This document shows positions 1 through 9,499 of a DNA stretch of 64,000 nucleotides, one piece after another. The stretch's first letter is position 1. Every line of letters begins with the position of its first letter. The stretch spans positions 19,726 through 83,725 of the forward strand of contig NZ_JAAMQJ010000020.1 of NCBI RefSeq assembly GCF_013523125.1. Direction: 5' to 3'. Under the pieces are notes generated by a model. It made no database searches, was not told where the DNA came from, and was given only the letters and a program-made list of their open reading frames with translations. This stretch comes from Pseudomonas entomophila (lineage in GTDB: Bacteria > Pseudomonadota > Gammaproteobacteria > Pseudomonadales > Pseudomonadaceae). The position numbers and the translations under genes were made by a program.

Positions 1-1449
1 GTGGGAGACCAGCACGTACGCCATGCCCAGGGTGTGTTGCAGGGTTTCCAGCAAGGCGAGGATCTGCGCCTGCACCGACACGTCCAGGGCACTGACCGGC
101 TCGTCGAGCAGCAATACATCGGGCTCCAATGCCAGGGCCCGGGCGATCGCCACCCGCTGACGCTGGCCGCCCGACAACTCGTGCGGCAGTCGGTCGAGCA
201 GGTGCACGGGCAGTTGCACCTGGGTAATCAGTGTCTGGGCCCGATGCACCAGGGCCTGGCCCTTGAGCAGGCCGAACGCGACCAGCGGCTCGACGATGCT
301 GTCGAATACGGTGAAGCGCGGATCGAGCGCGGCGAACGGGTTCTGCTGGACCAGCTGGATGCGCCGGCGCAGGGGCTGCAACTGTCGCCAGCTGCGGGTG
401 CCGACATCGACGCCGGCAAACGTCACCTGGCCCTGGCTGGGCGTCTCCAGGCCCAGGGCCAGACGCAGCGCCGTGCTCTTGCCTGACCCCGATTCACCGA
501 CGAGGGCCACGGTCTGCCCGGCGTGCACCACCAGACTCAGGTCATGCAGGGCCGTGAAGGGCTCGGCCCGGCCTGGCACGGCGAAGCGCTTGCCGACCGC
601 CTGCAGATGCAGTAGCGGTGCTGCCTGGCCAGTCGGCGCGCCTGGCCGGCGGCGCGGCACGAAAGCCGGGGCTGCCGCGAGCAGGTCGCGTGTGTAAGGC
701 TGCCGGCTGCCCCAGAGGATCTGCCGCGGCGTGGCCTGTTCGATCAGTTGGCCATGCCTCATCACCAGCAGGCGGTCAGCGCGGTCGCAGGCCATGCCCA
801 GGTCATGGGTGATGATCAGCAGCGAGAGGCCGCGCTCGGCCACCAGCGCTTGCAGGTGATCGAGGACGCGCCGCTGTACGGTCACGTCCAGCGCGCTGGT
901 GGGCTCGTCGGCGATCAGCACCTTGGGCTCGCCCGCCAAGGCGATGGCGATCAGCACGCGTTGGCGCATGCCGCCGGACAGCTCATGGGGGTACTGGCGT
1001 GCACGCAGTGCCGGGTCGTCGAGACCGACCTGGGCCAGCAACCCCTGCACCTCGACCTGGAGCCCGGCGAAGCGTCGGCCGCGGGCCAGCACCAGGGCCT
1101 CGGCGATCTGCTGACCGATACGCAGCGTCGGGTTGAGGCTGACCATCGGATCCTGCGGTACCAGGCCCAGGGTCCGTCCGCGCACCTGGCGGCGTGACCG
1201 TTCGGTGGCCTGAGCCATGTCGGTCCCTTCGACCCACAGCTCACCGTGGTCGATGCGGGCAGCGTCCGGCAACAGCCCGAGCAGGGCGTGCGCCAAGGTC
1301 GATTTGCCCGAGCCGGACTCGCCGACGATGGCCAGGGTCTCACCCCGCGCCAGGCTGAACGACAACCCGCGCACGGCTTGAGTGCGTGCCCCGGCGGCGG
1401 TGTAGCTGATGCTCAGGTCGCGCACGTCGATCACAGGGGAAGGGGTCAT
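1..1449 (-). CDS. Fused double ATP-binding protein of a peptide-type ABC importer (partial)
   Basis: This protein would energise uptake of oligopeptides or similar solutes through the two permeases encoded upstream. The frame stays open from an ATG at 1449 to the window edge, giving 483 residues with the C-terminus outside. Two complete nucleotide-binding domains are visible in tandem. The first has Walker [10 protein letters not shown], signature LSGGMRQRV and Walker [12 protein letters not shown]. The second repeats GESGSGKST, then LSGGQRQRV and [11 protein letters not shown], and the sequence stops at the H-loop (VLVSH). Such fusions replace separate DppD and DppF subunits, as in GsiA/YliA. 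The start overlaps the stop of the preceding permease by four bases (ATGA), so it is the last gene of the operon seen here. The substrate cannot be read from this subunit. Confidence 0.9.
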   Translation of the reverse strand, partial: MTPSPVIDVRDLSISYTAAGARTQAVRGLSFSLARGETLAIVGESGSGKSTLAHALLGLLPDAARIDHGELWVEGTDMAQATERSRRQVRGRTLGLVPQDPMVSLNPTLRIGQQIAEALVLARGRRFAGLQVEVQGLLAQVGLDDPALRARQYPHELSGGMRQRVLIAIALAGEPKVLIADEPTSALDVTVQRRVLDHLQALVAERGLSLLIITHDLGMACDRADRLLVMRHGQLIEQATPRQILWGSRQPYTRDLLAAAPAFVPRRRPGAPTGQAAPLLHLQAVGKRFAVPGRAEPFTALHDLSLVVHAGQTVALVGESGSGKSTALRLALGLETPSQGQVTFAGVDVGTRSWRQLQPLRRRIQLVQQNPFAALDPRFTVFDSIVEPLVAFGLLKGQALVHRAQTLITQVQLPVHLLDRLPHELSGGQRQRVAIARALALEPDVLLLDEPVSALDVSVQAQILALLETLQHTLGMAYVLVSH

Positions 1450-2360
1450 CGAGCAGGCTCCTCGGCGCTGCGCGCCAGGTGATTGAGGCTGAACACCACG
1501 GCCACCAGGAACAGCCCCGGCAACAGGGAGACCCACGGGGCCGTGATCAGGAAATGACGGCCGTTGGCGATCAGCGTGCCCCATTCCGCCGCAGGGGGTG
1601 CGGCGCCGAAGCCCAGGAAGCTCAGCCCGGCGGCAGCGAGGATGGCCGCGCCGACATCCAGGGTGGCGAGCACGGCCACCGGCCCCCAGGCGTTGGGCAG
1701 GACGTGGCGCAGCAGCGTGCGCGTCCAGCTGGCGCCGCCCAAGCGTGCGGCCTCGACGTAAGGCAGGGTCTTGACGCGCAGCACCTCGGCGCGGGTGGTG
1801 CGGGCAAAGCCTGGGATCAGGCCTATCCCCACGGCGACCGCCACCGGCCCCGTGCCAAAGCCGATCGCGGTGACGATGGCCAGGGCCAGCAGCAGGCCGG
1901 GCAGGGCCAGCAGCACGTCGACCAGGCGCATCAGCAGCGCGTCCACTCGGCCACCGGCAAAGCCGGCCAGCACCCCCAGGCTCAGGCCGCCGGCCAGGGC
2001 GATGGCCACGGCCAGCAGCGCGGCCAGCATCGACAGGCGCGCGCCGTAGACCACGCGGGTGTACAGGTCACGGCCCAGTTCGTCGGTGCCGAACCAGTGG
2101 GCCAGGCTCGGCGCGCTCAGCTTGTCGGCCGGCGAGGTGGCATAGGGGTCGAAGCCGGTCAGCAGCGACGGCGCCAGCGCCGCGAGCAGGGCGAACGCCA
2201 GGATCAGCAGCGCCAGGCTGAAACCCGGCCGGCGTAGCAACGGAACCAGCCGTTGCTGCCAGCGTTGCCGACGCGAGCGCGGCGTCCAGCCCGTGGCGGC
2301 GCGCGCCGGGTCATAGGTGGCCGAGGCACTGAGGGTAGGCAATGGCATATCGACGATCAT
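1446..2360 (-). CDS. ABC importer permease, DppC/OppC type
   Basis: Inner-membrane permease subunit of 304 residues. It has a charged cytoplasmic N-terminus (about 35 residues), a first membrane helix near residues 45-70, and then the usual run of five more helices. The cytoplasmic EAA loop that docks the ATPase reads EAARLGGASWTRTLLRHVLP near residue 200. An extended periplasmic segment between the first two helices contains the family-typical HWFGTDELGRD. It lies one base after the stop of the DppB-type permease and overlaps the ATPase start, so the subunits are translationally coupled. The family transports di/oligopeptides, nickel or opines. The neighbouring oxidoreductase and aldolase suggest a catabolic substrate, but that is inference. 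Confidence 0.9.
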   Translation of the reverse strand: MIVDMPLPTLSASATYDPARAATGWTPRSRRQRWQQRLVPLLRRPGFSLALLILAFALLAALAPSLLTGFDPYATSPADKLSAPSLAHWFGTDELGRDLYTRVVYGARLSMLAALLAVAIALAGGLSLGVLAGFAGGRVDALLMRLVDVLLALPGLLLALAIVTAIGFGTGPVAVAVGIGLIPGFARTTRAEVLRVKTLPYVEAARLGGASWTRTLLRHVLPNAWGPVAVLATLDVGAAILAAAGLSFLGFGAAPPAAEWGTLIANGRHFLITAPWVSLLPGLFLVAVVFSLNHLARSAEEPAR

Positions 2361-2361
2361 C

Positions 2362-3312
2362 TCAGGTCACCTTGGTCATGTGGGTGATGCGGGGGTCGAG
2401 GCGGGGGTAGAGCAGGTCGACCAGCAGGTTCACCGCCACGAAGGCGGCGGCGGCGACCGCGACGATCGCCAGCACCACGGGAATGTCCTGGCGCAGCACG
2501 GCCTCCTGGGCCAGACGGCCGACGCCGTTGCGTGAGTAGATGGTCTCGACCAGCACGGCGCCGGATACCGTGTTGCCCACCTGCAAGCCGATCAGGGTCA
2601 ACAGCGGCAGGGCAGCATTGCGCAGGCCGTGGCGCGCCTGCACCTGGGCCCGGCTCAGGCCCTTGGCGAAGGCGGTGGTGATGTAGGGCGCCTGCCAGAC
2701 GTCCTGGAAACCCCGTTGCAGCACCTGGGCGTACAGCGCGGCACTCGGAATCGCGAGGGTGATTGCGGGCAGCACCAGGTTGTCGAGGCCCTGGCTGCCG
2801 GTGGCCGGGAACCAGCCCAAGGCGAAGGCGAAGACCTGGATCAACAGCAACCCGACCCAGAACACCGGCACGGAAAACCCCAGGGCCGGCAGGCGCGTCA
2901 GGGCGACCTTCAAGGGCCGCCACTGCACGTAGGCGATCAGGCAGGCCAGGCCGACCCCGGCCAGCAAGGACAGGACGATGGCGGCACCCGCCAGGGCCAG
3001 GGTCTGCGGCAGGCGCTCGGCCAACAGCGCGGTGACCGGTCGCCCCAGCGACAGCGATTGCCCCAGGTCACCGTGCAAGGCTCGCCAGAGCAGGTCGGCG
3101 TACTGCTCGAACAGCCCTTTGTCCAGCCCGTAGTAGGCCCGTGCCTTGGCCAGGTCTTCGGGCGACAGGCCGTCGGCTTCCAGGCCCGAGGCACTGAGCA
3201 TGATCGCCAGGGTGTCGCCGGGCAGCAGGTAAAGGATGAAGTAGGTGATGGTGTAGGCCCCCCACAGCACCAGCAGGGCCTGACCGACGCGACCGGCCAA
3301 ATAGCGCTTCAT
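2362..3312 (-). CDS. ABC importer permease, DppB/OppB type
   Basis: Partner permease of 316 residues, the normal length for the DppB family. The first helix (about residues 9-30) is followed by a long periplasmic loop carrying the family pattern ending in YGLDKGLFEQYADLLWRALH and GDLGQSLSLGRPV. Five further hydrophobic segments follow. The EAA-type loop is near residues 215-235 (KGLSRAQVQARHGLRNAALP). Its ATG overlaps the stop of the substrate-binding protein gene by four bases (ATGA). The order binding protein, permease, permease, ATPase on one strand is the standard layout of family-5 ABC importers. Confidence 0.9.
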   Translation of the reverse strand: MKRYLAGRVGQALLVLWGAYTITYFILYLLPGDTLAIMLSASGLEADGLSPEDLAKARAYYGLDKGLFEQYADLLWRALHGDLGQSLSLGRPVTALLAERLPQTLALAGAAIVLSLLAGVGLACLIAYVQWRPLKVALTRLPALGFSVPVFWVGLLLIQVFAFALGWFPATGSQGLDNLVLPAITLAIPSAALYAQVLQRGFQDVWQAPYITTAFAKGLSRAQVQARHGLRNAALPLLTLIGLQVGNTVSGAVLVETIYSRNGVGRLAQEAVLRQDIPVVLAIVAVAAAAFVAVNLLVDLLYPRLDPRITHMTKVT

Positions 3313-4928
3313 GGCTGCTCGACCTGGATGTCGCCGAGCAGGGCGAAGCCTTCGGCCGTCCAGCGGAAGTCCTTGACCCGTGGCGCGGTGGCGGCCTGCC
3401 AGACCCGCTCGTACAGCGGGAAGGCAGAGGCCTCGTCGATCAGCAGGTCCTGCAACTGGCTGTAGGCCTGGGCTCGCTGGGGGTCGGCGGTGGCGGTCAG
3501 GCCGTCGTCGAACAGCGCCTGAGCCTTGGGCAGCACATCAGGGGTGTAGGCATTGGTGGCCAGCGTGGCGCTGTTGGCCGCGCGCGGGTCGAGGATGGTC
3601 TGCAGGATGATCGGGTCGGCGCGGGTCATGTAGGTGGAGGTCAGGTCATAGTTGCCCGAGGCATTGCCGGCCACCCATTCGGCACGGGTCAGCACGTTGA
3701 GTTTGAGGTCGATGCCGACCTGGCGCAGTTGGTCCTGCACCAGCACGTCGCCGGCGCTTTCGGCCGGGGTCAGGTTGTAACGCAGGGTCAGACGCTGGCC
3801 GTTCTTGTGCCGATAGCCGTCTTCGCCCTTGTGCCAGCCGGCCGCCTCGAGCAGCTGCTCGGCACCCCGGGGGTCGTAGGCCAATCTGTCGCGCTGCGGC
3901 TTGAAGTAGGGCGTGGTGGTGTCGTACACGCCGCTGACCACCGGGAACTGGTCATTGAACACGGTGTGCGCATAGCTCGTGCGGTCGATGGCCTTTTGCA
4001 GCGCCAGGCGTACCTGACGGTCGGCCAACAGACGCTGGCCACGGGTGTTGGGGTAGAGGTTCAGGGCCGGGCCGGGCAGCGAACGGCTCTGCAGCGTCGC
4101 ACCCTTGGATTGCAGGAGCTGCACATCGACCTCCGAGAACGGATTGCGCGGCCAGAGGATGTCGGCCTTGCCTTGCAGGAACAGACCATTGCGCACGCTT
4201 TCCTCGGGGATGTAGCGGATCTCCACGGCATCCAGGTGCGCCGCGCCACGGTTGTGCACGTTGGCCGACGGCCAGGCGTAGTCGTCACGCCTGACCAGGC
4301 GCGCACCGACTTCCGGGGTGTAGTGCTCGAGGACGAACGGCCCGGTGCCGATGATCCGGCCCAACGATCGCTCCTGGGCCGTCAATGCGTAGCTGGCCGG
4401 GGCGAGGATCGCCAGGTTGGTGGTGGAGGTGGCCTGCAGGAAGCCGGCATTGGGCGTGGCCAGGACCAGGCGCACGGTGAACGCATCGACCACGTCGGCA
4501 TGGTCGTAGCCGGCCAGGTAGGTCGCGCCGAAGGTCGCGGGCAGCTGGGTGGCGAAGGCCTTGTTGCTGTCGAAGGCGGTCTTCACGGCCTGGGCATCGA
4601 AGCGTTCGCCATTGCTGAAGGTGACGTCCTGGCGCAGGTGGAAGGTGTAGCGCAAGCCATCGTCGCTGACCTCCCAGCGCGCTGCCAGCCAGGGGATGAT
4701 GCGCCCGGTCTGCGGATCCTGGTCGGTGAGGGACTCGGCGACGTTGCGCAACAGCACGCGGTGCTCGAGCCAGTACACCTGGAACGGGTCGAGGCTGACC
4801 AGGGTGGTGTTGTCACCCCAGAAGGCGATGTTGAGCGTGTTGCTGGCCGCGTGGTCGTCGGCCGGCGAGCAGGCGGTCAGCGCCCAGGCCAGGGCCCCGA
4901 GCGCGAACAGGCGGTGCAGTGTGGGCAT
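3309..4928 (-). CDS. ABC substrate-binding lipoprotein, SBP family 5
   Basis: Periplasmic binding protein that would capture the solute for the two permeases. The reading frame could open earlier, but I place the start at 4928. The next residues form a lipoprotein signal peptide (MPTLHRLFALGALAWALTAC) with lipobox LTAC, and an AAGGA ribosome site lies 7 bases upstream. That gives 539 residues, typical of family-5 solute-binding proteins (DppA, OppA, NikA). The body has the family pattern: NIAFWGDNTTLVSLDPFQVYW at the start, LRNVAESLTDQDPQTG with GRIIPWLAARW, TFHLRQDVTFSNGERFDA, and RQVRLALQKAIDRTSYAHTV. Ligand identity is not predictable; peptides, opines or a sulfur compound are possible. 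Confidence 0.9.
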   Translation of the reverse strand: MPTLHRLFALGALAWALTACSPADDHAASNTLNIAFWGDNTTLVSLDPFQVYWLEHRVLLRNVAESLTDQDPQTGRIIPWLAARWEVSDDGLRYTFHLRQDVTFSNGERFDAQAVKTAFDSNKAFATQLPATFGATYLAGYDHADVVDAFTVRLVLATPNAGFLQATSTTNLAILAPASYALTAQERSLGRIIGTGPFVLEHYTPEVGARLVRRDDYAWPSANVHNRGAAHLDAVEIRYIPEESVRNGLFLQGKADILWPRNPFSEVDVQLLQSKGATLQSRSLPGPALNLYPNTRGQRLLADRQVRLALQKAIDRTSYAHTVFNDQFPVVSGVYDTTTPYFKPQRDRLAYDPRGAEQLLEAAGWHKGEDGYRHKNGQRLTLRYNLTPAESAGDVLVQDQLRQVGIDLKLNVLTRAEWVAGNASGNYDLTSTYMTRADPIILQTILDPRAANSATLATNAYTPDVLPKAQALFDDGLTATADPQRAQAYSQLQDLLIDEASAFPLYERVWQAATAPRVKDFRWTAEGFALLGDIQVEQP

Positions 4929-5070
4929 GTCAGTATCCTTCCAGAGCAATGAGCGTGAGTGCTGGCACCGATCGCTTCATCGGTAAGTCCGTCTTGGGGT
5001 GGCGGGGATGCAACGGTTCTTTGTGCTTCAGCTCGGCGGGCAGCGTCTTTTCGAGGGCTGCATGGCAGCC

Positions 5071-5163
5071 CATCGCGGGCAAGCCCCCCCACAAGTTGAC
5101 CCCACGGCCGATGGGCCAGAAAACGCCGCCGCTCTGGTGTGGGAGCGGGCTTGCCCGCGAAGC
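5071..5163. repeat. Inverted pair of REP elements
   Basis: Two copies of the P. putida-type REP core face each other in the gap between the binding-protein gene and the aldolase gene. One reads CGCGGGCAAGCCCCCCCACA (5074-5093). The other, inverted, reads TGTGGGAGCGGGCTTGCCCG (5139-5158). Each can form a GCGGGC/GCCCGC hairpin. Such pairs often act as mRNA stabilisers or terminators between genes of one operon. Confidence 0.8.
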
Positions 5164-5188
5164 GATCGCCCAGGCGGCTTTGGTGACG

Positions 5189-5983
5189 TCAGCCCTGGTA
5201 ATCACGCCCTTCGCGGTCCAGCTGGCGGATCAGCGCCGCCCAGTGCCGCTGGATGCCTTCCCCCTTGCCATCGGAAAACCGCTTCGACTGTTCATGCACC
5301 TTGGCGATGGCGGCGGGCGAGGCGTGCAGCAGTTGATCGGTGCCGCCGGCCTGGGCCGCGATCTGGATGTTGCAGGCTCGTTCCAGGCCGTGCAGTTCAC
5401 GAAAGGCATGCTCCACGCTGATGCCGCCGGCGAGTAGCCCGTGGTTGCGCAGAATCAGCAGGTTGCGCTGGCCCAGGTTGGCGACCAGCCGCTGCTGCTC
5501 GTCCAGGTCCAGGGCGACGCCTTCGTAGTCGTGGTAGGCCACTCGACTGTAGTAGGCCAGGGCATGCTGGGAGATCGGCAGCAGCCCCTGGCGCTGGGCA
5601 GAAACGGCCGCACCATCGCGGGTGTGGGTGTGCAGCACGGCTTCGAGGTCCGGGCGGGCGCGGTGGATGGCACTGTGGATCACGTAGCCGGCCTGGTTGA
5701 TGCCCAGCCCCAGTGGGTCGTCGATGATCGTGCCATCGACGTCGACCTTGACCAGGTTCGACGCGGTGATCTCGTCGAACAGCAGGCCGAAGGCGTTGAT
5801 CAGAAAGTGCTCGTGCGGCCCCGGCACTCGGGCCGAAAAGTGCGTGTAGATGTGGTCGGTCCAGCGAAACAGCGCGGCCAGGCGATAGGCAGCCGCCAGC
5901 TTGACCCGCACCGCCCATTCCTCAGGACTGACCCGGTCGCGAACGCTGGGGGACTCGGCAGTGACGGCAGACAATGAACTCAT
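5189..5983 (-). CDS. Class II aldolase/adducin family protein
   Basis: Predicted metal-dependent aldolase or decarboxylase of the araD/fucA/adducin fold, 264 residues from the start chosen here. The metal-binding histidines are visible in AVLHTHTRDG and LRNHGLLAGG, and DITHFSARVPG-like pattern is present as IYTHFSARVPGPHEHFLIN. I place the start at 5983 (MSSLSAVTAESP) because GGAG lies 8 bases upstream and homologues begin about here. An in-frame ATG at 6118 overlaps the stop of the upstream gene by four bases (ATGA) and would add 45 residues of low-complexity sequence, so an extended form cannot be excluded. It belongs to the same minus-strand operon as the transporter; substrate unknown. 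Confidence 0.85.
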   Translation of the reverse strand: MSSLSAVTAESPSVRDRVSPEEWAVRVKLAAAYRLAALFRWTDHIYTHFSARVPGPHEHFLINAFGLLFDEITASNLVKVDVDGTIIDDPLGLGINQAGYVIHSAIHRARPDLEAVLHTHTRDGAAVSAQRQGLLPISQHALAYYSRVAYHDYEGVALDLDEQQRLVANLGQRNLLILRNHGLLAGGISVEHAFRELHGLERACNIQIAAQAGGTDQLLHASPAAIAKVHEQSKRFSDGKGEGIQRHWAALIRQLDREGRDYQG

Positions 5984-6114
5984 GGGGATACGCTCCAGGG
6001 ATCGGTGGCTGCGCAGGTGATCGACCGGCAGGGTCGACGGCGTCCTTGCAGCCTGGAAATGAAAAGAAGAAAGGCCTGCGGCTTGCGCCTTGGCACCTGC
6101 GTCGAGTGTGGCGT

Positions 6115-7248
6115 TCATGCACCTGCCTCCTTGAAGGCCGCCTGCCCCACGTGAGCGAACACCACATCGTCCTGCGGCGTATGGATGCGGCTGCACAGCA
6201 CGTCGCGGTAATGCCGCTCCAGGGGATTGCGCCGGGACAGCCCAGGGTTGCCCGCCGCTTCGACGGCCAGTTCCACGGCCTGGATGGCATGGGCGCTGAC
6301 CAGGTGCTTGAGCTGCCCAGCGTGGGGCGACGCGACCTGCCCGGAGGCGGCGGCATCGAGCAAGGTCTGGTTGGCGAACAGCAAGGTATCGATGCGGCCG
6401 AGCACCGCTTGAAACCGCGGCAGGCTCGCCAGCGGTGCGCCCAGGTTGGACGGCGCGCGGCTCTTGAGAAAATGCACCAGCCAGTCGCGGGCAGCACGGG
6501 CCACGCCGTCGTACACCGTCGGCAGCAACACGGCCATCCACACCAGGCCTTCGGCGTCGAGTTCGGCTCGTGGCGCACTGGCAGGGCTGACGGTCACGGC
6601 GTGCTCGAGCGGAATCAGCACGTCGTCGAAGCGCACGTCGTGGCTGCAGGTGGCGCGCATGCCCAGGTGGTCCCAGTCCTCGACAATGGTGATGCCGGGG
6701 GTGTCGCGGTGCACCAGAAAGCCGCCGACCAATGGATCGGCGTCGTCGCTGCGGGCCCAGACCAGCAACCACGTCAGGCCATGGCTGCCAGTGGAGTAGA
6801 GCTTGCGACCGTCCAGGCGCCAGCCCTCGGCCGTGCGCCGTGCCACCGTGGCAGGCAGACCACCCCGCGTTGGCGTACCCAGGTCGGGTTCGACGCGCAG
6901 GGCATTGATCAGGGCGCCGTGCTGCACGGCGTCGCGGGCCACGCGGTGACGCAGGTGCTCGGGCCAGCGCGCTTCATCCAGCAGGCGAACGTGTTGCAGG
7001 TACTGCATCACCACGATCAGGGCCGTAGCCGGATCGCCCTTGGCGATCGCACCGATTACCCGCCGAGCACTGGCGAGGTCTGCGCCGCTCCCGCCCAGCG
7101 CGCGGGGCACGGTGAACGCGAGCAGACCGTGCTGATGCAACAGGTCGATGTTGTCCTGCGGGAAGCACGCCGTGCGATCGTAACGTTCGGCATTGGCGGC
7201 AAGGGCCTGCGTCAGCTCGGCAAGGGTGCTGTCGGCGGGGTGGCTCAT
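6115..7248 (-). CDS. Acyl-CoA dehydrogenase-family flavoprotein
   Basis: Flavin-dependent oxidoreductase with the acyl-CoA dehydrogenase fold, 377 residues. The N-terminal helical domain includes HGLLAFTVPRALGG and AKGDPATALIVVMQYLQHV. The central beta domain carries WRLDGRKLYSTGSHG and DWDHLGMRATCSHDVRFDDV. The C-terminal helical bundle ends with LSRRNPLERHYRDVLCSRIH. This variant resembles the SfnB/DszC-like group linked to sulfur-compound or monooxygenase chemistry more than fatty-acid oxidation enzymes. The start at 7248 (MSHPADS) has GGGATG about 8 bases upstream; a start three codons earlier is possible. First gene of the minus-strand operon that continues into the class II aldolase and the ABC importer. 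Substrate assignment is inference. Confidence 0.8.
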   Translation of the reverse strand: MSHPADSTLAELTQALAANAERYDRTACFPQDNIDLLHQHGLLAFTVPRALGGSGADLASARRVIGAIAKGDPATALIVVMQYLQHVRLLDEARWPEHLRHRVARDAVQHGALINALRVEPDLGTPTRGGLPATVARRTAEGWRLDGRKLYSTGSHGLTWLLVWARSDDADPLVGGFLVHRDTPGITIVEDWDHLGMRATCSHDVRFDDVLIPLEHAVTVSPASAPRAELDAEGLVWMAVLLPTVYDGVARAARDWLVHFLKSRAPSNLGAPLASLPRFQAVLGRIDTLLFANQTLLDAAASGQVASPHAGQLKHLVSAHAIQAVELAVEAAGNPGLSRRNPLERHYRDVLCSRIHTPQDDVVFAHVGQAAFKEAGA

Positions 7249-7449
7249 GGGTTTCATCCCTGAATGACGGTGTCTTGCTAAGACCGTATTCGTATGGATG
7301 AAGCCTGTAAAAGTCTTTTTAGTTCTATGCTAATTATTTGTTTTGGGAATTTAAAAATTCAGTGGTTATGCGTAATCCGCATCTAACGTTCAGCGCTTCG
7401 AAACGTGCCGTACCCCGTTTGCCGGACGGCGCGACTGGCGATCGGCGGC

Positions 7450-8337
7450 TCATCCCGCCAGCTTGTGCCCGGCGATCTTGCCGAACAGCTCCACGGGCTC
7501 CTGCAGGTTGCCGAGGTAGCGCGGATGGAACAGCCACAGGTCCACCTGTGGCTTGAAGTCGCTGACATTGAGCACGTCCAGCGCCTCGCGGTGGCGGCTG
7601 GCCTGAAGCAAAGGTTCAGGCACCAGCCCCAACCCTTGTCCATTGGCCACCAACCCGAGCTGCAGCTCGGTGCCGAAGGTCTCCAGGTTGATCGACAGGC
7701 GTAGCCCTTGCTCGCTCAACGCCCGTTGCAAACCGGCCCGGAAGCCGCATCCATCGGGGTTGAGCACCCAGCCGCGGACGTAGCAGTCCTTGAGCGTCTG
7801 GGTACGCTTGGCGCTGCCTTTGGCAGCCACCACCTTCAGCGGCATCCGCCCCAGCGACTGGCTGGCGATGCCCTCGGGGAAGATCTTGCCCGCCGGGAAC
7901 AGGGCCGCGGCGGCATCCAGTTCGCCGTTTTCCATGCGCGTGATGAGGCTGCTGCCCCAGCCACTGCTGACCTGGGTCCGCAGGGGCGGGTAGGCCTCGC
8001 GGATCTGCGCCAGGGCATCGAGCAGCACCACGTCGCCCAAGGTCTGGGGCACGCCCAGGCGCAGGGTGCCCGACGGCGCGCCTTCGTGGGCCACCAGCTC
8101 GCGCAGCGCGTCGATCTCGCGCAGGATGGCCTTGCATTGCTCGTACACCCGCAGCCCCATGGGGGTGGGTTTGAGCGGTTTGGTGTGGCGGTCGAGCAGG
8201 GTGGTGCCCAGGTCCTGCTCGAAGTTCTGCACCCGCCGGGTGATGGCCGGTTGCGTCAGTTGCAGGGCTTCGGCGGCCAGGTTGGTGGACTGGCAACGGA
8301 TGACCGCCACGAAGGCGTCCATATCATCGATTTTCAT
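7450..8337 (-). CDS. LysR-family transcriptional regulator
   Basis: DNA-binding regulator of 295 residues, normal LysR length. The N-terminal winged helix is clear (MDAFVAVIRCQSTNLAAEAL, then LTQPAITRRVQNFEQDLG and LLDRHTKPLKPTPMG). The C-terminal effector domain starts near residue 90 (GTLRLGVPQTLGDVVLLDAL). The gene is divergent from the first sulfonate-type binding protein (start 8518) and downstream of the oxidoreductase/aldolase/ABC operon on the same strand. It could therefore control either unit. LysR proteins such as Cbl and CysB commonly control sulfonate uptake, which fits the neighbours but is inference. Confidence 0.9.
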   Translation of the reverse strand: MKIDDMDAFVAVIRCQSTNLAAEALQLTQPAITRRVQNFEQDLGTTLLDRHTKPLKPTPMGLRVYEQCKAILREIDALRELVAHEGAPSGTLRLGVPQTLGDVVLLDALAQIREAYPPLRTQVSSGWGSSLITRMENGELDAAAALFPAGKIFPEGIASQSLGRMPLKVVAAKGSAKRTQTLKDCYVRGWVLNPDGCGFRAGLQRALSEQGLRLSINLETFGTELQLGLVANGQGLGLVPEPLLQASRHREALDVLNVSDFKPQVDLWLFHPRYLGNLQEPVELFGKIAGHKLAG

Positions 8338-8416
8338 CAGCGGTGCTCACAGGTCGGACGGGGACACGAGGCACGGGCCTCATCGCAGCCAGGAGTCTAT
8401 CGGATAAAAACGCATA

Positions 8417-8431
8417 TTAGGTTATTCCTAA
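8417..8431. promoter_or_regulatory. Candidate LysR operator in divergent region
   Basis: An interrupted palindrome TTAGG-TTATT-CCTAA lies in the AT-rich spacer between the divergent LysR gene (start 8337) and the binding-protein gene (start 8518). Size and place fit a LysR recognition site, but no binding data exist. Confidence 0.4.
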
Positions 8432-8517
8432 AATCAATTTAATTTATCAGATAGATCCCGTTAGAGTCACTCGGCCAGGGCTGCATGACGCAGCCTGTCC
8501 AGACACCGAGGAACGCC

Positions 8518-9483
8518 ATGTCCATCCGATCGACGCTGCTCACCCTGGCAGCGGCCGTGCTGCTGGCCAGCCAGGCCGCTGCTGCCGAGCGCCTGACCCT
8601 GCGCATCGGCGACCAGAAGGGCAACATGCGCGCCCAACTGGAAGCGGCCGACGCCTTGCGCGACCTGCCGTACGACATTCGCTGGGCCGAGTTTCCCGCC
8701 GCCGCGCCCCTGGCCGAAGCGCTCAACGCGGGCGCCATCGACGCCGGCATCATCGGCGATGCGCCGCTGCTGTTCGTGCTGGCCTCAGGCGCGCCGGTCA
8801 AGGCCATCGCCGTGGACACCTCCGACCCCTATGGCACGGCCGTGCTGGTACGCCCCGATGCGCCCCTGCACAGCGCGGCGGACCTCAAGGGCAAGCGTAT
8901 CGCCACTGGCCGTGGCTCGATCGGCCATCACCTGGCGCTCAAGGCACTGGACCAGGCTGGGTTGAACGAGCAGGACGTGGCGTTCCGCTTCCTGGGGCCG
9001 GTGGATGCCAAGATCGCGCTGGCCAACGGCTCGGTGGACGCCTGGGCGACCTGGGAGCCGTACACCGCCCTGGCCGAGCTGAGTGGCCAGGGCAGGGTGC
9101 TGGTCAACGGGCGCGGCCTGTCCAGCGGTAACAGCTTCCTGGCCGCGACCGATGAGGCCCTGGGCGATACCGAGCGTCGCGCTGCCCTGCAGGACTACCT
9201 CACGCGCCTGGCAGGCGCACAGGTCTGGGCCAACCAGCACCTGGACAGCTATTCCAAGACTCTGGCCGCGATCATTGGCTTCCCCGAGGACGCCGCGCGT
9301 CTGCAGTTCGAACGGCGCCACCTGCGCTGGCAGGCGATCGACGCCAAGACCGTGGCCGAGCAACAGGCCACGGCCGATTTCTACCATGCCCATCGCCTGA
9401 TGAACGCGCGTCTCGACGTGACGCCCACGTTCGCTCAAGGCTTCGTGGTGCCGAACGACCCGCAGCTGGCGACGCAACCCTGA
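8518..9483 (+). CDS. Sulfonate-type ABC substrate-binding protein
   Basis: Periplasmic solute receptor of the SsuA/TauA (NMT1-like) family, 321 residues. I place the start at 8518 because the signal peptide begins there (MSIRSTLLTLAAAVLLASQA, cleavage likely after AAA) and GAGGAA lies 6-10 bases upstream. The longer frame would add 11 residues ahead of the signal. Family marks are LTLRIGDQKGNMRAQLEA, the WAEFPAAAPLAEALNAGAID stretch, GDAPLLFVLASG, and DLKGKRIATGRGSIGHHLAL. It is followed 16 bases later by a paralogue, and neither has a permease or ATPase gene beside it. The pair probably works with an importer encoded elsewhere. Confidence 0.85.
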   Translation: MSIRSTLLTLAAAVLLASQAAAAERLTLRIGDQKGNMRAQLEAADALRDLPYDIRWAEFPAAAPLAEALNAGAIDAGIIGDAPLLFVLASGAPVKAIAVDTSDPYGTAVLVRPDAPLHSAADLKGKRIATGRGSIGHHLALKALDQAGLNEQDVAFRFLGPVDAKIALANGSVDAWATWEPYTALAELSGQGRVLVNGRGLSSGNSFLAATDEALGDTERRAALQDYLTRLAGAQVWANQHLDSYSKTLAAIIGFPEDAARLQFERRHLRWQAIDAKTVAEQQATADFYHAHRLMNARLDVTPTFAQGFVVPNDPQLATQP

Positions 9484-9499
9484 ACCTGGAGACCCTCCC

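Noticed and set aside
5984..6772. Extension of the aldolase frame to 527 codons
   Set aside because: The upstream part is antisense-type shadow within the acyl-CoA dehydrogenase gene; only the last 264 codons match the aldolase family.
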